Positions 1 through 7,898 of a stretch of 64,000 nt of DNA are shown one piece after another (positions within the stretch are counted from its first letter, which is position 1; each line of letters begins with the position of its first letter). The translations under genes were made by a program, and so were the position numbers. The notes under the pieces are model-generated. The model saw nothing but the letters and a program-made list of their open reading frames with translations, ran no database searches and was not told the DNA's origin. This stretch comes from Leucobacter celer subsp. astrifaciens (lineage in GTDB: Bacteria; Actinomycetota; Actinomycetes; Actinomycetales; Microbacteriaceae), in NCBI RefSeq assembly GCF_001273835.1, contig NZ_JHEI01000141.1:62001-126000 (forward strand). Direction: 5' to 3'.

Positions 1-8
1 TAGATCCC

Positions 9-1469
9 TCAGCTCTCCTGCGTCTCCTCGACCCAGGCGAGGTACTCCGCGTCGATGTCGCCCGCGATGTACTCTCCGGTGAAGCAGCTCTGCTCGAGCT
101 CGGTGACGTGATCCTGCCCCGCCATGATGGCGCGGTTCATCCCCTCGACGCTCATGTAGATGAGATGGTCGGCGCCCAACTCAGCGGCGATCTCCTCGGA
201 GGTGCGGCCGTGAGCGATGAGCTCCTTGCGGGAGGGCATGTTGATGCCGTAGACGTGCGGGTAGACGACGGGGGGTGCGGCCGAGGCGAAGGTCACCGAC
301 TTGGCTCCCGCGGCGCGCGCCATCTCGACGATCTCGCGCGAGGTGGTGCCGCGCACGATGGAGTCGTCGACGATGAGCACGTTCTTGCCCTTGAACTCGA
401 CGCTCATGGCGTTGAGCTTCTGGCGCACGCTCTTCTTGCGCACGGCCTGGCCGGGCATGATGAAGGTGCGGCCGACGTAGCGGTTCTTGAAGAAGCCCTC
501 GCGGTACTCGATGCCGAGCTTCTGCGCGACCTGCATGGCGCTGGGGCGTGCGGAGTCGGGGATCGGCATGACCACGTCGATGTCGGCGTCCGCCAGCTGC
601 TCGGCGATCTCCTCGGCGAGCACGTCGCCGAGGCGCAGACGCGCGTCGTAGACGGAGATGCCGTCGAGCACGGAGTCGGGGCGGGCGAGATAGATGTACT
701 CGAAGGCGCACGGTGCGAGGCGAGGGTTCTTCGCGCACTGCTGCGAGTACATCCAGCCGTCGGGAGAGATGAGGATCGCCTCGCCCGGCTCGACGTCGCG
801 CACGATCTCGTAGCCGCCGGACTCGAGCACCAGCGACTCCGAGGCGACGACCCACTCGTCCTGGCCGTTCGCGCCGGTGCGGCGTCCGAGCACCAGCGGG
901 CGGATCCCGTGCGGATCGCGGAACGCGAGCAGGCCGTAACCCGCGATGAGGGCGATCGCGGCGTAGGATCCCTCGACCCGCTCGTGCAGCCGCGACACGG
1001 CGCCGAATACCTGGTCCTTGTCGAGGGAGAGGCCGGTGATGCCCGCCTGCAGCTCGTTCGCGAGCACGTTGAGCAGCAACTCGGTGTCGGAGTTGGTGTT
1101 GAGGTGCCGGCGATCGACGTTGTAGAGGTCCGCGGTGAGCTCGCGGGTGTTCGTCAGGTTGCCGTTGTGCACGAGGATGATGCCGTAGGGGGCGCCCACG
1201 TAGAAGGGCTGGGCCTCCTGCTCCGCCGCAGCGGATCCGCGGGTCGCGTATCGCACGTGACCGAGGCCGACGCTGCCCGTCAGACTGCGCATGTCGCGCG
1301 TGCGGTAGGCCTCGCGCACCTGCCCCTTCGTCTTCACCACGTGGAAGAAGTCTCCGTCGAGCGTGGCGATTCCCGTCGAGTCCTGGCCGCGATGCTGCAG
1401 GAGGAGCAGGCTGTCGTAGATCTGCTGGTTGACGGGCTCGGACGAGACGATGCCGACGATGCCGCACAT
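9..1469 (-). CDS. purF: Amidophosphoribosyltransferase (purine synthesis, first step)
   Basis: PurF transfers glutamine-derived ammonia to PRPP, giving 5-phosphoribosylamine, the committed step of purine synthesis. The start was set at the ATG whose product opens MCGIVGIV, because Cys2 becomes the N-terminal glutamine-hydrolysing nucleophile after Met removal; the upstream in-frame extension lacks family similarity. The N-terminal half is the class II glutaminase domain (RGQDS near residues 25-30). The C-terminal half is the phosphoribosyltransferase domain with the PRPP loop VLIVDDSIVRGTT near residues 365-377. The length of 486 aa is normal. A CAGGGAG Shine-Dalgarno-like stretch precedes the start. 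It is divergent from purM across about 145 bp, which probably holds both promoters. Confidence 0.97.
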   Translation of the reverse strand: MCGIVGIVSSEPVNQQIYDSLLLLQHRGQDSTGIATLDGDFFHVVKTKGQVREAYRTRDMRSLTGSVGLGHVRYATRGSAAAEQEAQPFYVGAPYGIILVHNGNLTNTRELTADLYNVDRRHLNTNSDTELLLNVLANELQAGITGLSLDKDQVFGAVSRLHERVEGSYAAIALIAGYGLLAFRDPHGIRPLVLGRRTGANGQDEWVVASESLVLESGGYEIVRDVEPGEAILISPDGWMYSQQCAKNPRLAPCAFEYIYLARPDSVLDGISVYDARLRLGDVLAEEIAEQLADADIDVVMPIPDSARPSAMQVAQKLGIEYREGFFKNRYVGRTFIMPGQAVRKKSVRQKLNAMSVEFKGKNVLIVDDSIVRGTTSREIVEMARAAGAKSVTFASAAPPVVYPHVYGINMPSRKELIAHGRTSEEIAAELGADHLIYMSVEGMNRAIMAGQDHVTELEQSCFTGEYIAGDIDAEYLAWVEETQES

Positions 1470-1614
1470 AACTGTTGTGTTCGCTCCCTGCGAGATGGTG
1501 AGACGTCGAACAGACGCGACTTCTAGTGTCCCACACCACGGCTGCACGGCGGCTCCCGATACGCATCGCTTCGGAACGGATAGGGGGGCGCGCACGGCAG
1601 GCTAAACTGAACTG

Positions 1615-2739
1615 GTGAGCGAAACCTCCTCGAACAGCGCCTCGTCCGCCTACGCCCGGTCCGGCGTCGACACCGCAGCGGGCGACCTCGCCGTCGAGCT
1701 GATGAAGTCGGCCGTTGCGCGCACGCACGGCCCCGAGGTGCTCGGCGGAGTCGGCGGCTTCGCCGGCATGTTCGACGCGTCGGCGCTGCTCGGCTACAAG
1801 CGTCCGCTGCTCGCCTCGTCCACCGACGGCGTGGGCACGAAGGTGGCGATCGCGCAGGCCATCGACAAGCACGACACGATCGGCCAGGACCTCGTGGCGA
1901 TGGTCGTGGACGACATCGTCGTGGTCGGGGCCAAGCCGCTCTTCATGACCGACTACATCGCCTGCGGCAAGGTGGTGCCGCAGCGCATCGCCGACATCGT
2001 GCGCGGGATCGCCGAGGCCTGCGAGGCCACCAGCACCGCGCTGGTCGGCGGCGAGACGGCGGAGCACCCCGGGCTGCTGGGCGTCGACGAGTACGACGTG
2101 GCGGGCGCCGCGACGGGTGTGGTCGAGGCCGACAAGATGCTCGCGCCGACGCGGGTGGAGGACGGCGACGTGGTGCTCGCCATGGCCGCCTCCGGTCTGC
2201 ACTCCAACGGCTTCTCGCTCGTGCGCCACATCCTCTCCGAACGCGGCATCGGCTACGGGGACCGCAGCGACGAACTGGGCGCGAGCTACGGCGAGGCGCT
2301 GCTCACCCCCACGGCGCTCTACACCGCGCCGCTGCTGCGCGTGCTCGAGGATCCCGCGCTCGACGGTGCGATCCACGTGCTCAGCCACGTCACGGGCGGC
2401 GGGATCGCCGCGAACCTGGCGCGGGTGCTGCCGCAGGGGGCCTGGGTCGAGCTGGATCGCGGCACGTGGTCGCCGCTGCCGGTGTTCCGCCACCTCGCCG
2501 AACTGGGCGGGCACACGCTCGAGTCGCTCGAGGGCGCCTGGAACCTGGGCATCGGCATGTTCGCGGTGGTCGCCGCTGATCGTGCGCCGCAGGTCGCGGC
2601 GGCGCTCACCGCCGAGGGTCTCGACACCTGGGTCGCCGGCACCATCTCGACCGCGTCGCGCGAGTTCGAGGGCTTCGAGCAGGGCGCCAAGGGCGTCGAC
2701 GGCGGAGCCGTGAAGCTGGTCGGCGCGTACGGGGGTTAG
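1615..2739 (+). CDS. purM: Phosphoribosylformylglycinamidine cyclo-ligase (AIR synthetase)
   Basis: PurM closes the imidazole ring in an ATP-dependent step, turning FGAM into aminoimidazole ribotide. The family signatures STDGVGTKV (about residues 69-77) and ASGLHSNGFSLVR (about 192-204) are present. The 374-aa length is slightly long because of a Ser/Ala-rich N-terminus. The start is GTG. There is no Shine-Dalgarno sequence, but TAAACT at 1603-1608 lies exactly six bases before the GTG, the spacing expected of a leaderless transcript. It is divergent from purF and convergent with ispF, with a strong hairpin between them. Confidence 0.96.
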   Translation: MSETSSNSASSAYARSGVDTAAGDLAVELMKSAVARTHGPEVLGGVGGFAGMFDASALLGYKRPLLASSTDGVGTKVAIAQAIDKHDTIGQDLVAMVVDDIVVVGAKPLFMTDYIACGKVVPQRIADIVRGIAEACEATSTALVGGETAEHPGLLGVDEYDVAGAATGVVEADKMLAPTRVEDGDVVLAMAASGLHSNGFSLVRHILSERGIGYGDRSDELGASYGEALLTPTALYTAPLLRVLEDPALDGAIHVLSHVTGGGIAANLARVLPQGAWVELDRGTWSPLPVFRHLAELGGHTLESLEGAWNLGIGMFAVVAADRAPQVAAALTAEGLDTWVAGTISTASREFEGFEQGAKGVDGGAVKLVGAYGG

Positions 2740-2788
2740 CCGCGACCCTGAGCCGAGGTCTTCTCGTGCGCACCGCCCAGACAGGCAG

Positions 2789-2837
2789 TCGACGCCCAGG
2801 AGGACGATTCAGCGTTTTTCGTCCTCCTGGGCGTCGA
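2789..2837. terminator. Bidirectional terminator between purM and ispF
   Basis: A 19-bp perfect inverted repeat (2789-2807 with 2819-2837) encloses an 11-nt T-rich loop. It sits between the convergent purM and ispF genes, so it could serve both strands. Confidence 0.8.
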
Positions 2838-2841
2838 TCGC

Positions 2842-3318
2842 CTACTCGGTCGGCGTGCGTTCGATCAGCGCGGTCGCGAGTGCGGCCAGTCCCTCCCCGC
2901 GGCCGGTGAAGCCGAGACCGTCCGTGGTCGTGGCGCCGAGGCTCACCGGGGCGCCGACGAGCGCCGACATCGTGCGCTGCGCCTCCTCGCGGCGCCGCGC
3001 GAAACGGGGCCGTTCGCCCACGATCTGCACCGACACGTTGACGGGCCGCCAGCCGTGCTCGCCGAGCCGCGCCAGGGCGATCCGCACGAACTCGGTGCTC
3101 GCCGCTCCGGCCGTCTGCGGCTCGTCCACCCCGATCAGTCCGCCGATGTCCCCGAGCCCCGCCGCCGAGAGCAGGGCGTCGACCACCGCGTGGCACACGG
3201 CGTCGCCGTCGCTGTGCCCCGAGAGCCCGGGCTCGCCCGGCCAGTCGAGGCCGGCGAGGCGCAGCGGCGATCCCGCGTCGTAGGCGTGCACGTCGATGCC
3301 GGTGCCGACCCGGATCAC
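2842..3318 (-). CDS. ispF: 2-C-methyl-D-erythritol 2,4-cyclodiphosphate synthase
   Basis: IspF cyclises CDP-methylerythritol 2-phosphate to MEcPP in the non-mevalonate isoprenoid pathway. The 158-aa protein has the expected metal ligands: Asp9 and His11 in GTGIDVHAY, and His43 downstream of the SGHSDGD segment. The GTG start overlaps the ispD stop by 4 bp, so the two are probably translationally coupled as an ispD-ispF operon. In mycobacteria the same pair neighbours carD and lpqE, which are also nearby here. Confidence 0.97.
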   Translation of the reverse strand: MIRVGTGIDVHAYDAGSPLRLAGLDWPGEPGLSGHSDGDAVCHAVVDALLSAAGLGDIGGLIGVDEPQTAGAASTEFVRIALARLGEHGWRPVNVSVQIVGERPRFARRREEAQRTMSALVGAPVSLGATTTDGLGFTGRGEGLAALATALIERTPTE

Positions 3319-4106
3319 GCCTCGTGCTCCAGACCCAGCGCGTTCGCGGTGAGGAAGTACTCCAGGATCGCGAGGTCGGCGGTCGTGGTGAGCTTGTGCG
3401 CGCGGAGTTCGCCGGCGACCGTGCGAACGCGTCCGCCGGCGCGTTGCACCACCTCGGCGTCGTCCGTCGGGGCGTCGGAGGTGGGGTCGGCGCCCGACTG
3501 CAGCCCGGAGGTGTCGTGCGCCGCCGCGAGCGTCTCGCGGGGGAAGCCCTGCGGCGTCTGCACCGCCACGAGGGGCGCGCGGTCCACCGTCTCGTGCACC
3601 ACGCCGTCGGCGTCCACGCGCTTCAGCGTGTCGGCGACGGGCAGGGCGGGGATCACGGAGTCGCCGGTGCGGCGCACCTCGGCGATGACCCGCTCGAAGA
3701 GCGCCGCGCTGGCGAAGGGGCGCGCGGCATCGTGCACGAGCACGGTGTCGACCGACTCGGGCAGGGCGTCGAGGCCGAAGCTCACCGACTCGTGGCGATG
3801 GCGGCCGCCGGGCACCACGGAGACCTCCCAGGGCGACCCCTGCGGCAGCACCAGCTCGACGAGTTCGAGCGTGCGGCCGGCGTGCGACTCCGGCACGACG
3901 ACGACGAGGTGCCCGGCGTGGGGGAGCGAGGTGATCACGCCGATCCCGAACTCGATGAGCGCGCGGCCGTGGAGCTCCACGAAGGCCTTGGGCTCCGCGG
4001 CGCCGAGCCGTTCACCGCGGCCGGCCCCGACGAGCACCACGCCCAGCGCGGCGAGTTGATGCGGGGTCGCCCCGGCCTGTTCGTTCGCGAGTGCTGACGA
4101 GCTCAT
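3315..4106 (-). CDS. ispD: 2-C-methyl-D-erythritol 4-phosphate cytidylyltransferase
   Basis: IspD couples MEP with CTP to make CDP-methylerythritol. The nucleotide-binding loop VLVGAGRGERLGA with a following PKAF lies near residues 24-42, and the length of 263 aa is normal, with a slightly long N-terminal leader. Later landmarks such as VVPGGRHRHESV and VLVHDAARPF match the family. On the coding strand TACGCT (complement of 4113-4118) lies six bases before the ATG, so the mRNA is probably leaderless. It is followed by ispF with a 4-bp overlap. Confidence 0.95.
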   Translation of the reverse strand: MSSSALANEQAGATPHQLAALGVVLVGAGRGERLGAAEPKAFVELHGRALIEFGIGVITSLPHAGHLVVVVPESHAGRTLELVELVLPQGSPWEVSVVPGGRHRHESVSFGLDALPESVDTVLVHDAARPFASAALFERVIAEVRRTGDSVIPALPVADTLKRVDADGVVHETVDRAPLVAVQTPQGFPRETLAAAHDTSGLQSGADPTSDAPTDDAEVVQRAGGRVRTVAGELRAHKLTTTADLAILEYFLTANALGLEHEA

Positions 4107-4148
4107 GACCCCAGCGTACTCGCGGCGCGGGCGACGGAGACGGAAAAA

Positions 4149-4196
4149 CGCGCGTCAGTAGTTGTCACCAAACCGAGGCAAACCTACTGACGCGCG
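4149..4196. repeat. 48-bp imperfect palindromic intergenic element, copy 1
   Basis: The arms CGCGCGTCAGTAG (4149-4161) and CTACTGACGCGCG (4184-4196) are a perfect 13-bp inverted pair. Next to the left arm is TTGTCACCAAACCG. A second copy with the same arms and the same GTCAC/AAACCG inner motif lies at 41653-41707 on the opposite strand. This copy lies 25 bp beyond the substrate-binding-protein stop, so it could also act as a terminator for that operon. Confidence 0.75.
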
Positions 4197-4221
4197 TAGC
4201 GGAGAGTTTGCGGGTTCCGCT

Positions 4222-5142
4222 CTACGAGCCGGAGAGCCCCTGCTCGCTCAGCCAGTCGTCGGCGATCGCCCCGATGTCGTCACCGGCGGCGACGCGGCCG
4301 TTCATCTGCATCAGCTGCTCGGTGGTGAGCGCCGCCGAGATGCGATTGAGGATCGCGGTCACCTCGTCCGTGGCCGCGTCCTCGCGGATCACGGGTAGGA
4401 TGTTGGCCGGCGGGAACAGTCCCTGGTCGTCGACGAGCGCGACGAGGTCGTTCTCGGCGATCGCGGGATCGGAGCTGAACATGTCGCCGAGCTGAGCCTG
4501 GCCGTTCTGCAGCGCCGCGAGGGTCAGCGGGCCGCCCGCATCGAGCACCTTGAACTCCCCGAACTCGAGGCCGTACACCTCCTGCAGGCCGGGCACGCCC
4601 TCGAAGCGCGACTTCCACTCCGCGGGGCCGGCGAGCGTGAGCTCGTGCGCGATCGGCTCCAGGTCCGAGATGTCGACGAGCCCGTGCTCGGCGGCGACAT
4701 CCGGCACGACGACGAGCGTGTCGGTGTTCTCGGCCTCCGCCTCGTCGAGCACGATGATGCCCTCGGGGGCGAGCAGCTCGTCGAGCTGAGCGCGGATGCC
4801 GTCGGGATCGCTCGAGTCGGCCTCGCCGTCGAGCTCGTTCAGCAGCGATCCGTTGTACTCGGGCAGCAGGTTGATCGAGCCGTCGCGCAGCGCCTCGAGG
4901 TAGACCTCGCGGCTGCCGATGTTGAGCTTCTCCTCGACCTCGACGTCGGCGTTCTGCAGCGCTCGCGAGTAGATGGTGGCGAGCAGCTGGCTCTCGGCGA
5001 AGTCGGCCGAGCCGACAATGATCTTGCCCGGTTCTCCGCCGGTGCTTCCGGGGTCGGAGCTCATCGGGTCTCCGCCGGAGCAGGCGGTGAGGGCGATCGC
5101 GGCCGCGGCGGCGATCCCGGCGAGCAGGAGCTTCTTGCGCAT
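4222..5142 (-). CDS. Glycine betaine/choline-type ABC transporter substrate-binding lipoprotein
   Basis: This is an OpuAC-family solute-binding protein expected to capture a quaternary ammonium compatible solute and deliver it to the two permeases encoded just upstream. A lipoprotein signal ends in LTACSG, with the lipidated Cys at residue 21. The mature part begins KIIVGSADFAESQLLATIYS, typical of osmoprotectant-binding proteins, and contains NLLPEYNGSLL. It is 306 aa. The ATG chosen gives the signal peptide directly; longer versions read into the permease region. It is the last gene of a four-gene operon in the order ATPase, permease, permease, binding protein. The exact ligand cannot be read from sequence. 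Confidence 0.9.
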   Translation of the reverse strand: MRKKLLLAGIAAAAAIALTACSGGDPMSSDPGSTGGEPGKIIVGSADFAESQLLATIYSRALQNADVEVEEKLNIGSREVYLEALRDGSINLLPEYNGSLLNELDGEADSSDPDGIRAQLDELLAPEGIIVLDEAEAENTDTLVVVPDVAAEHGLVDISDLEPIAHELTLAGPAEWKSRFEGVPGLQEVYGLEFGEFKVLDAGGPLTLAALQNGQAQLGDMFSSDPAIAENDLVALVDDQGLFPPANILPVIREDAATDEVTAILNRISAALTTEQLMQMNGRVAAGDDIGAIADDWLSEQGLSGS

Positions 5143-5177
5143 GGGGTTCCTTTCGAGGGTGGTGCTGTCGTGAGGGG

Positions 5178-5915
5178 TCAGGATCGGGCCAGGCTGAGCA
5201 CCGCGGTCTCGGTGTCGAGGGGCGTCGGCGCCTTCTGACGCACGCGGCGGGTGAGTCCGGGCGAGACGAGCACGCGGCCCAGCGCCGCGAAGCCCAGCTC
5301 GAGCAGGATCGCCAGGGCCGCGAGCACGATCGCGCCACCGGCCATCTCGGCGTAGTCGTTGCCGGCGCGGCCGTCGATGATGAATCGCCCGAGGCCGTCG
5401 AGAGAGACGTAGGCGGCGACCGTCGCGGTCGAGACGATCTGCAGGGTGGCGCCGCGGATGCCCGACAGCGTGAGGGGCAGCGCGCAGGGGATCTCGATCT
5501 TCCAGACGATCCGGGCCGTCGAGAAGCCCATGCCCCGCGCCGCGTCGATCACCGAGCGGTCGATGGCCCGGATGCCGCTGGCCACTCCGCTGAGAATCGG
5601 CGGGACCGCGAGCAGCACGAGCACGATGAGCGAGGGCACCACGAAGGCCAGGTTGCTGCTGAACACCGGCGAGATGATGAGCACCAGCAGGATCAGGAGG
5701 CCGAGCGTCGGCAGGGCGCGCATCGCGTTGACCGATCCCATGATCAGGCTCTCGCCCTTGCCGGTGTGGCCGACGAAGACGCCGAGCGGCACCGCGATCA
5801 GCGCGGCCACGACGAGGGCGATCAGCGAGTAGAGCAGGTGCATGAGAGCCTGATACGGGATCGATCCCGCGCCGCTCCAGTTGGCCGGGTCGGTGAGCCA
5901 TCCGAGGATATCCAT
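5178..5915 (-). CDS. ABC transporter permease (osmoprotectant type), second subunit
   Basis: A 245-aa inner-membrane permease of the BPD_transp_1/OpuC type with about five to six hydrophobic segments. The coupling-loop region reads IDAARGMGFSTARIVWKIEI, the EAA-like motif that contacts the ATPase. The start ATG overlaps the stop of the upstream permease by one base. The binding protein follows after about 35 bp. It probably forms a heterodimer with the neighbouring permease. Confidence 0.9.
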   Translation of the reverse strand: MDILGWLTDPANWSGAGSIPYQALMHLLYSLIALVVAALIAVPLGVFVGHTGKGESLIMGSVNAMRALPTLGLLILLVLIISPVFSSNLAFVVPSLIVLVLLAVPPILSGVASGIRAIDRSVIDAARGMGFSTARIVWKIEIPCALPLTLSGIRGATLQIVSTATVAAYVSLDGLGRFIIDGRAGNDYAEMAGGAIVLAALAILLELGFAALGRVLVSPGLTRRVRQKAPTPLDTETAVLSLARS

Positions 5916-6562
5916 CACAGGGCTCCCTTCTGGCTCCAGGGGGTGACGACCTTGCCGAGCAGCACGAGCAGTCGGTCGAGCACGAGGGCGAGCAGCAGGC
6001 ACACCACGAGGCCGACCACGATCGGGACGAACAGGCGCCTGGTGAAGCCCATCGTGAAGAGCGACCCGAGCTGCGCGATGCCGATCACGGCGGCCATGGT
6101 GACGATCGAGATGTTCGAGACCACGACCACCCGCAGGCCGGAGAGGATCGCGGGCACCGCGATGGGCAGCTGGATCTTGAAGAAGGTCTGGGCGCGGGTG
6201 AAACCGACGCCCTGCGCGGCCTTCACCACGTCGGGCGACACCGAGTCGAGCCCGTCGGCGACCACCCGCACGAGCAGGGCGACGGTGTAGATGATGAGCG
6301 CGACGACCACGTTCATCGGATCGAGGATCTTGGTGCCGATCAGCTTGGGCAGCAGGATGAAGAGCGCGAGCGACGGGATCGTGTAGAAGAGGCTGGTGCC
6401 GCCGACGATGAGCGGGTAGAACCGGCGATGGGTGAAGGCGAGGTAGCCGAGCGGAATCGAGAGGAGCAGTCCGATCAGCGTCGGCAGCAGGGTGAGCCAG
6501 AGGTGCGCGACGGTGAGCTGGAGGATCTGGTCCGCGTTGGCTGCGATCCAGTCGAGCCTCAT
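5915..6562 (-). CDS. ABC transporter permease (osmoprotectant type), first subunit
   Basis: A 215-aa membrane permease with about five to six transmembrane helices. Its coupling loop, VVKAAQGVGFTRAQTFFKIQ, matches the EAA motif. It is paralogous to the next permease in the operon. The ATG start overlaps the ATPase stop by 4 bp (ATGA), indicating translational coupling. Longer in-frame readings extend into the ATPase gene and were rejected. Confidence 0.9.
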   Translation of the reverse strand: MRLDWIAANADQILQLTVAHLWLTLLPTLIGLLLSIPLGYLAFTHRRFYPLIVGGTSLFYTIPSLALFILLPKLIGTKILDPMNVVVALIIYTVALLVRVVADGLDSVSPDVVKAAQGVGFTRAQTFFKIQLPIAVPAILSGLRVVVVSNISIVTMAAVIGIAQLGSLFTMGFTRRLFVPIVVGLVVCLLLALVLDRLLVLLGKVVTPWSQKGAL

Positions 6563-7644
6563 ATCTGACGCTCCTCTGCGAGTGCGTCGACCGCGCTGCG
6601 GATGACGGCGTCCGAGCCGAGCGTGCCGACATATCCTCCGGCGCCGTCGACCAGGACGGCGCGTCCGGCGGGGCTCGAGAGCGCGGCGTCGAGCAGCTCG
6701 CGGTGGCTGCCGTGGTCGTGCGAGACCGGGGTGGCGGGGCTGAGCCCGTCGGCCGCGGCGATCCCGTTCTCTGCACGAGCCCACGCGATCGGCTTCTCGA
6801 AGGCGTCGCAGATCACGACCCAGGCCCCGTCGGGTGCGGCGACCGGCTCCCCGAGCTGCGCCGACGGCGTGCGCTCGGGAGCGAGATCCGAGATGCGCTC
6901 GAAGTTCAGCGCGTGGTAGCCGCGCGATTCGCCGAGGAAGTCGGCGACGAACTGATCCGCGGGGTTCGCGAGGAGCTCGGCGGGCGAGCCGATCTGCGCG
7001 AGGATCCCGCCCTCCTTGAGCACGACGATCTGGTCGCCGAGCTTGAGCGCCTCGTCGATGTCGTGGGTGACCATGACGATGGTCTTGGCCAGATCGCCCT
7101 GGATGCGCAGGAACTCGGCCTGCAGCTGCTTGCGCACGATGGGGTCGACCGCGCTGAAGGGCTCGTCCATCAGCATGTAGGGCGGGTCGGCCGCGAGTGC
7201 GCGGGCGACGCCCACGCGCTGCTGCTGCCCGCCCGACAGCTGCCAGGGGTAGCGCGAGCCGTAGCTGCGGTCGAGGCCGACGAGCTCGAGCAGATCGAGT
7301 GCGCGGGCCTGGGCGCCGCGCTTGTCGCTCTTGTTGAGGTAGGGAACCGCGCAGACGTTGTCGATCACGGTCTGGTGCGGGAAGAGGCCGGCGTTCTGGA
7401 TGACGTAGCCGATCTTGCGCCGCATGCGGATGGTGTCGGTCTTCGTGTTGTCCTCGCCGCCCAGCAGGATCGACCCGGAGGTCTGCTCGATCAGGCGGTT
7501 CACCATGCGCAGCGTCGTGGTCTTGCCGCAGCCCGAGGGGCCGACGAGCACGGTGATCTTGCCGGTCGGGGCGACGAACGAGAGGTCTGCGACGGCCGTC
7601 GTGCCGTTGTCGTAGGTCTTGACGACGTTCTTGAACTCGATCAT
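6559..7644 (-). CDS. ABC transporter ATP-binding protein (glycine betaine/choline type)
   Basis: This ATPase powers the osmoprotectant importer. The protein begins MIEFKNVVKTYDNG. It has Walker A GPSGCGKTTT (residues 35-44), the signature LSGGQQQRVGVARA near residue 136 and Walker B YMLMDEP near 155. A roughly 110-residue C-terminal extension after the ATPase core resembles the regulatory CBS-like region found in ProV/OpuCA proteins. The start was placed at the Met directly before the conserved N-terminus, with GAGGAGAC upstream. It is first in a tightly packed four-gene operon. A promoter with TTCACT and TATTCT hexamers 17 bp apart lies upstream. Confidence 0.93.
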   Translation of the reverse strand: MIEFKNVVKTYDNGTTAVADLSFVAPTGKITVLVGPSGCGKTTTLRMVNRLIEQTSGSILLGGEDNTKTDTIRMRRKIGYVIQNAGLFPHQTVIDNVCAVPYLNKSDKRGAQARALDLLELVGLDRSYGSRYPWQLSGGQQQRVGVARALAADPPYMLMDEPFSAVDPIVRKQLQAEFLRIQGDLAKTIVMVTHDIDEALKLGDQIVVLKEGGILAQIGSPAELLANPADQFVADFLGESRGYHALNFERISDLAPERTPSAQLGEPVAAPDGAWVVICDAFEKPIAWARAENGIAAADGLSPATPVSHDHGSHRELLDAALSSPAGRAVLVDGAGGYVGTLGSDAVIRSAVDALAEERQI

Positions 7645-7797
7645 GCGCGTTCCGTCTCCTCGATTCGGTGCGCGCACGATCCGTGCCGCGCGGTGGTCGC
7701 GTCTGAATGTGAAGCGGTGCTCGGGGTGTGGGGTGACAACTTCGTCTCCGTATCTCTGCGTCGGCGCATCGAGGTGTGCGGGGAAGGATCCGAGCCC

Positions 7798-7826
7798 AGA
7801 ATACCCAAGTATTTTCAGCTAGTGAA
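7798..7826 (-). promoter_or_regulatory. Predicted promoter of the osmoprotectant ABC operon
   Basis: On the minus strand TTCACT (complement of 7821-7826) and TATTCT (complement of 7798-7803) are separated by 17 bp. They lie about 150 bp before the ATPase start, in the most A/T-rich part of the divergent intergenic region 7645-7898. The long leader may carry regulatory structure, but none was recognised. Confidence 0.5.
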
Positions 7827-7898
7827 ACTTTCCTTGTTCATAGAGTAATAAAGTAGGGAGAAACTTGCAATACTCCCGAACACGATGGCAGGGCGCAG

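Noticed and set aside
7645..7898. Riboswitch in the long leader of the ABC operon
   Set aside because: The region is A/T-rich but no conserved riboswitch core or convincing multi-stem fold was visible by eye.
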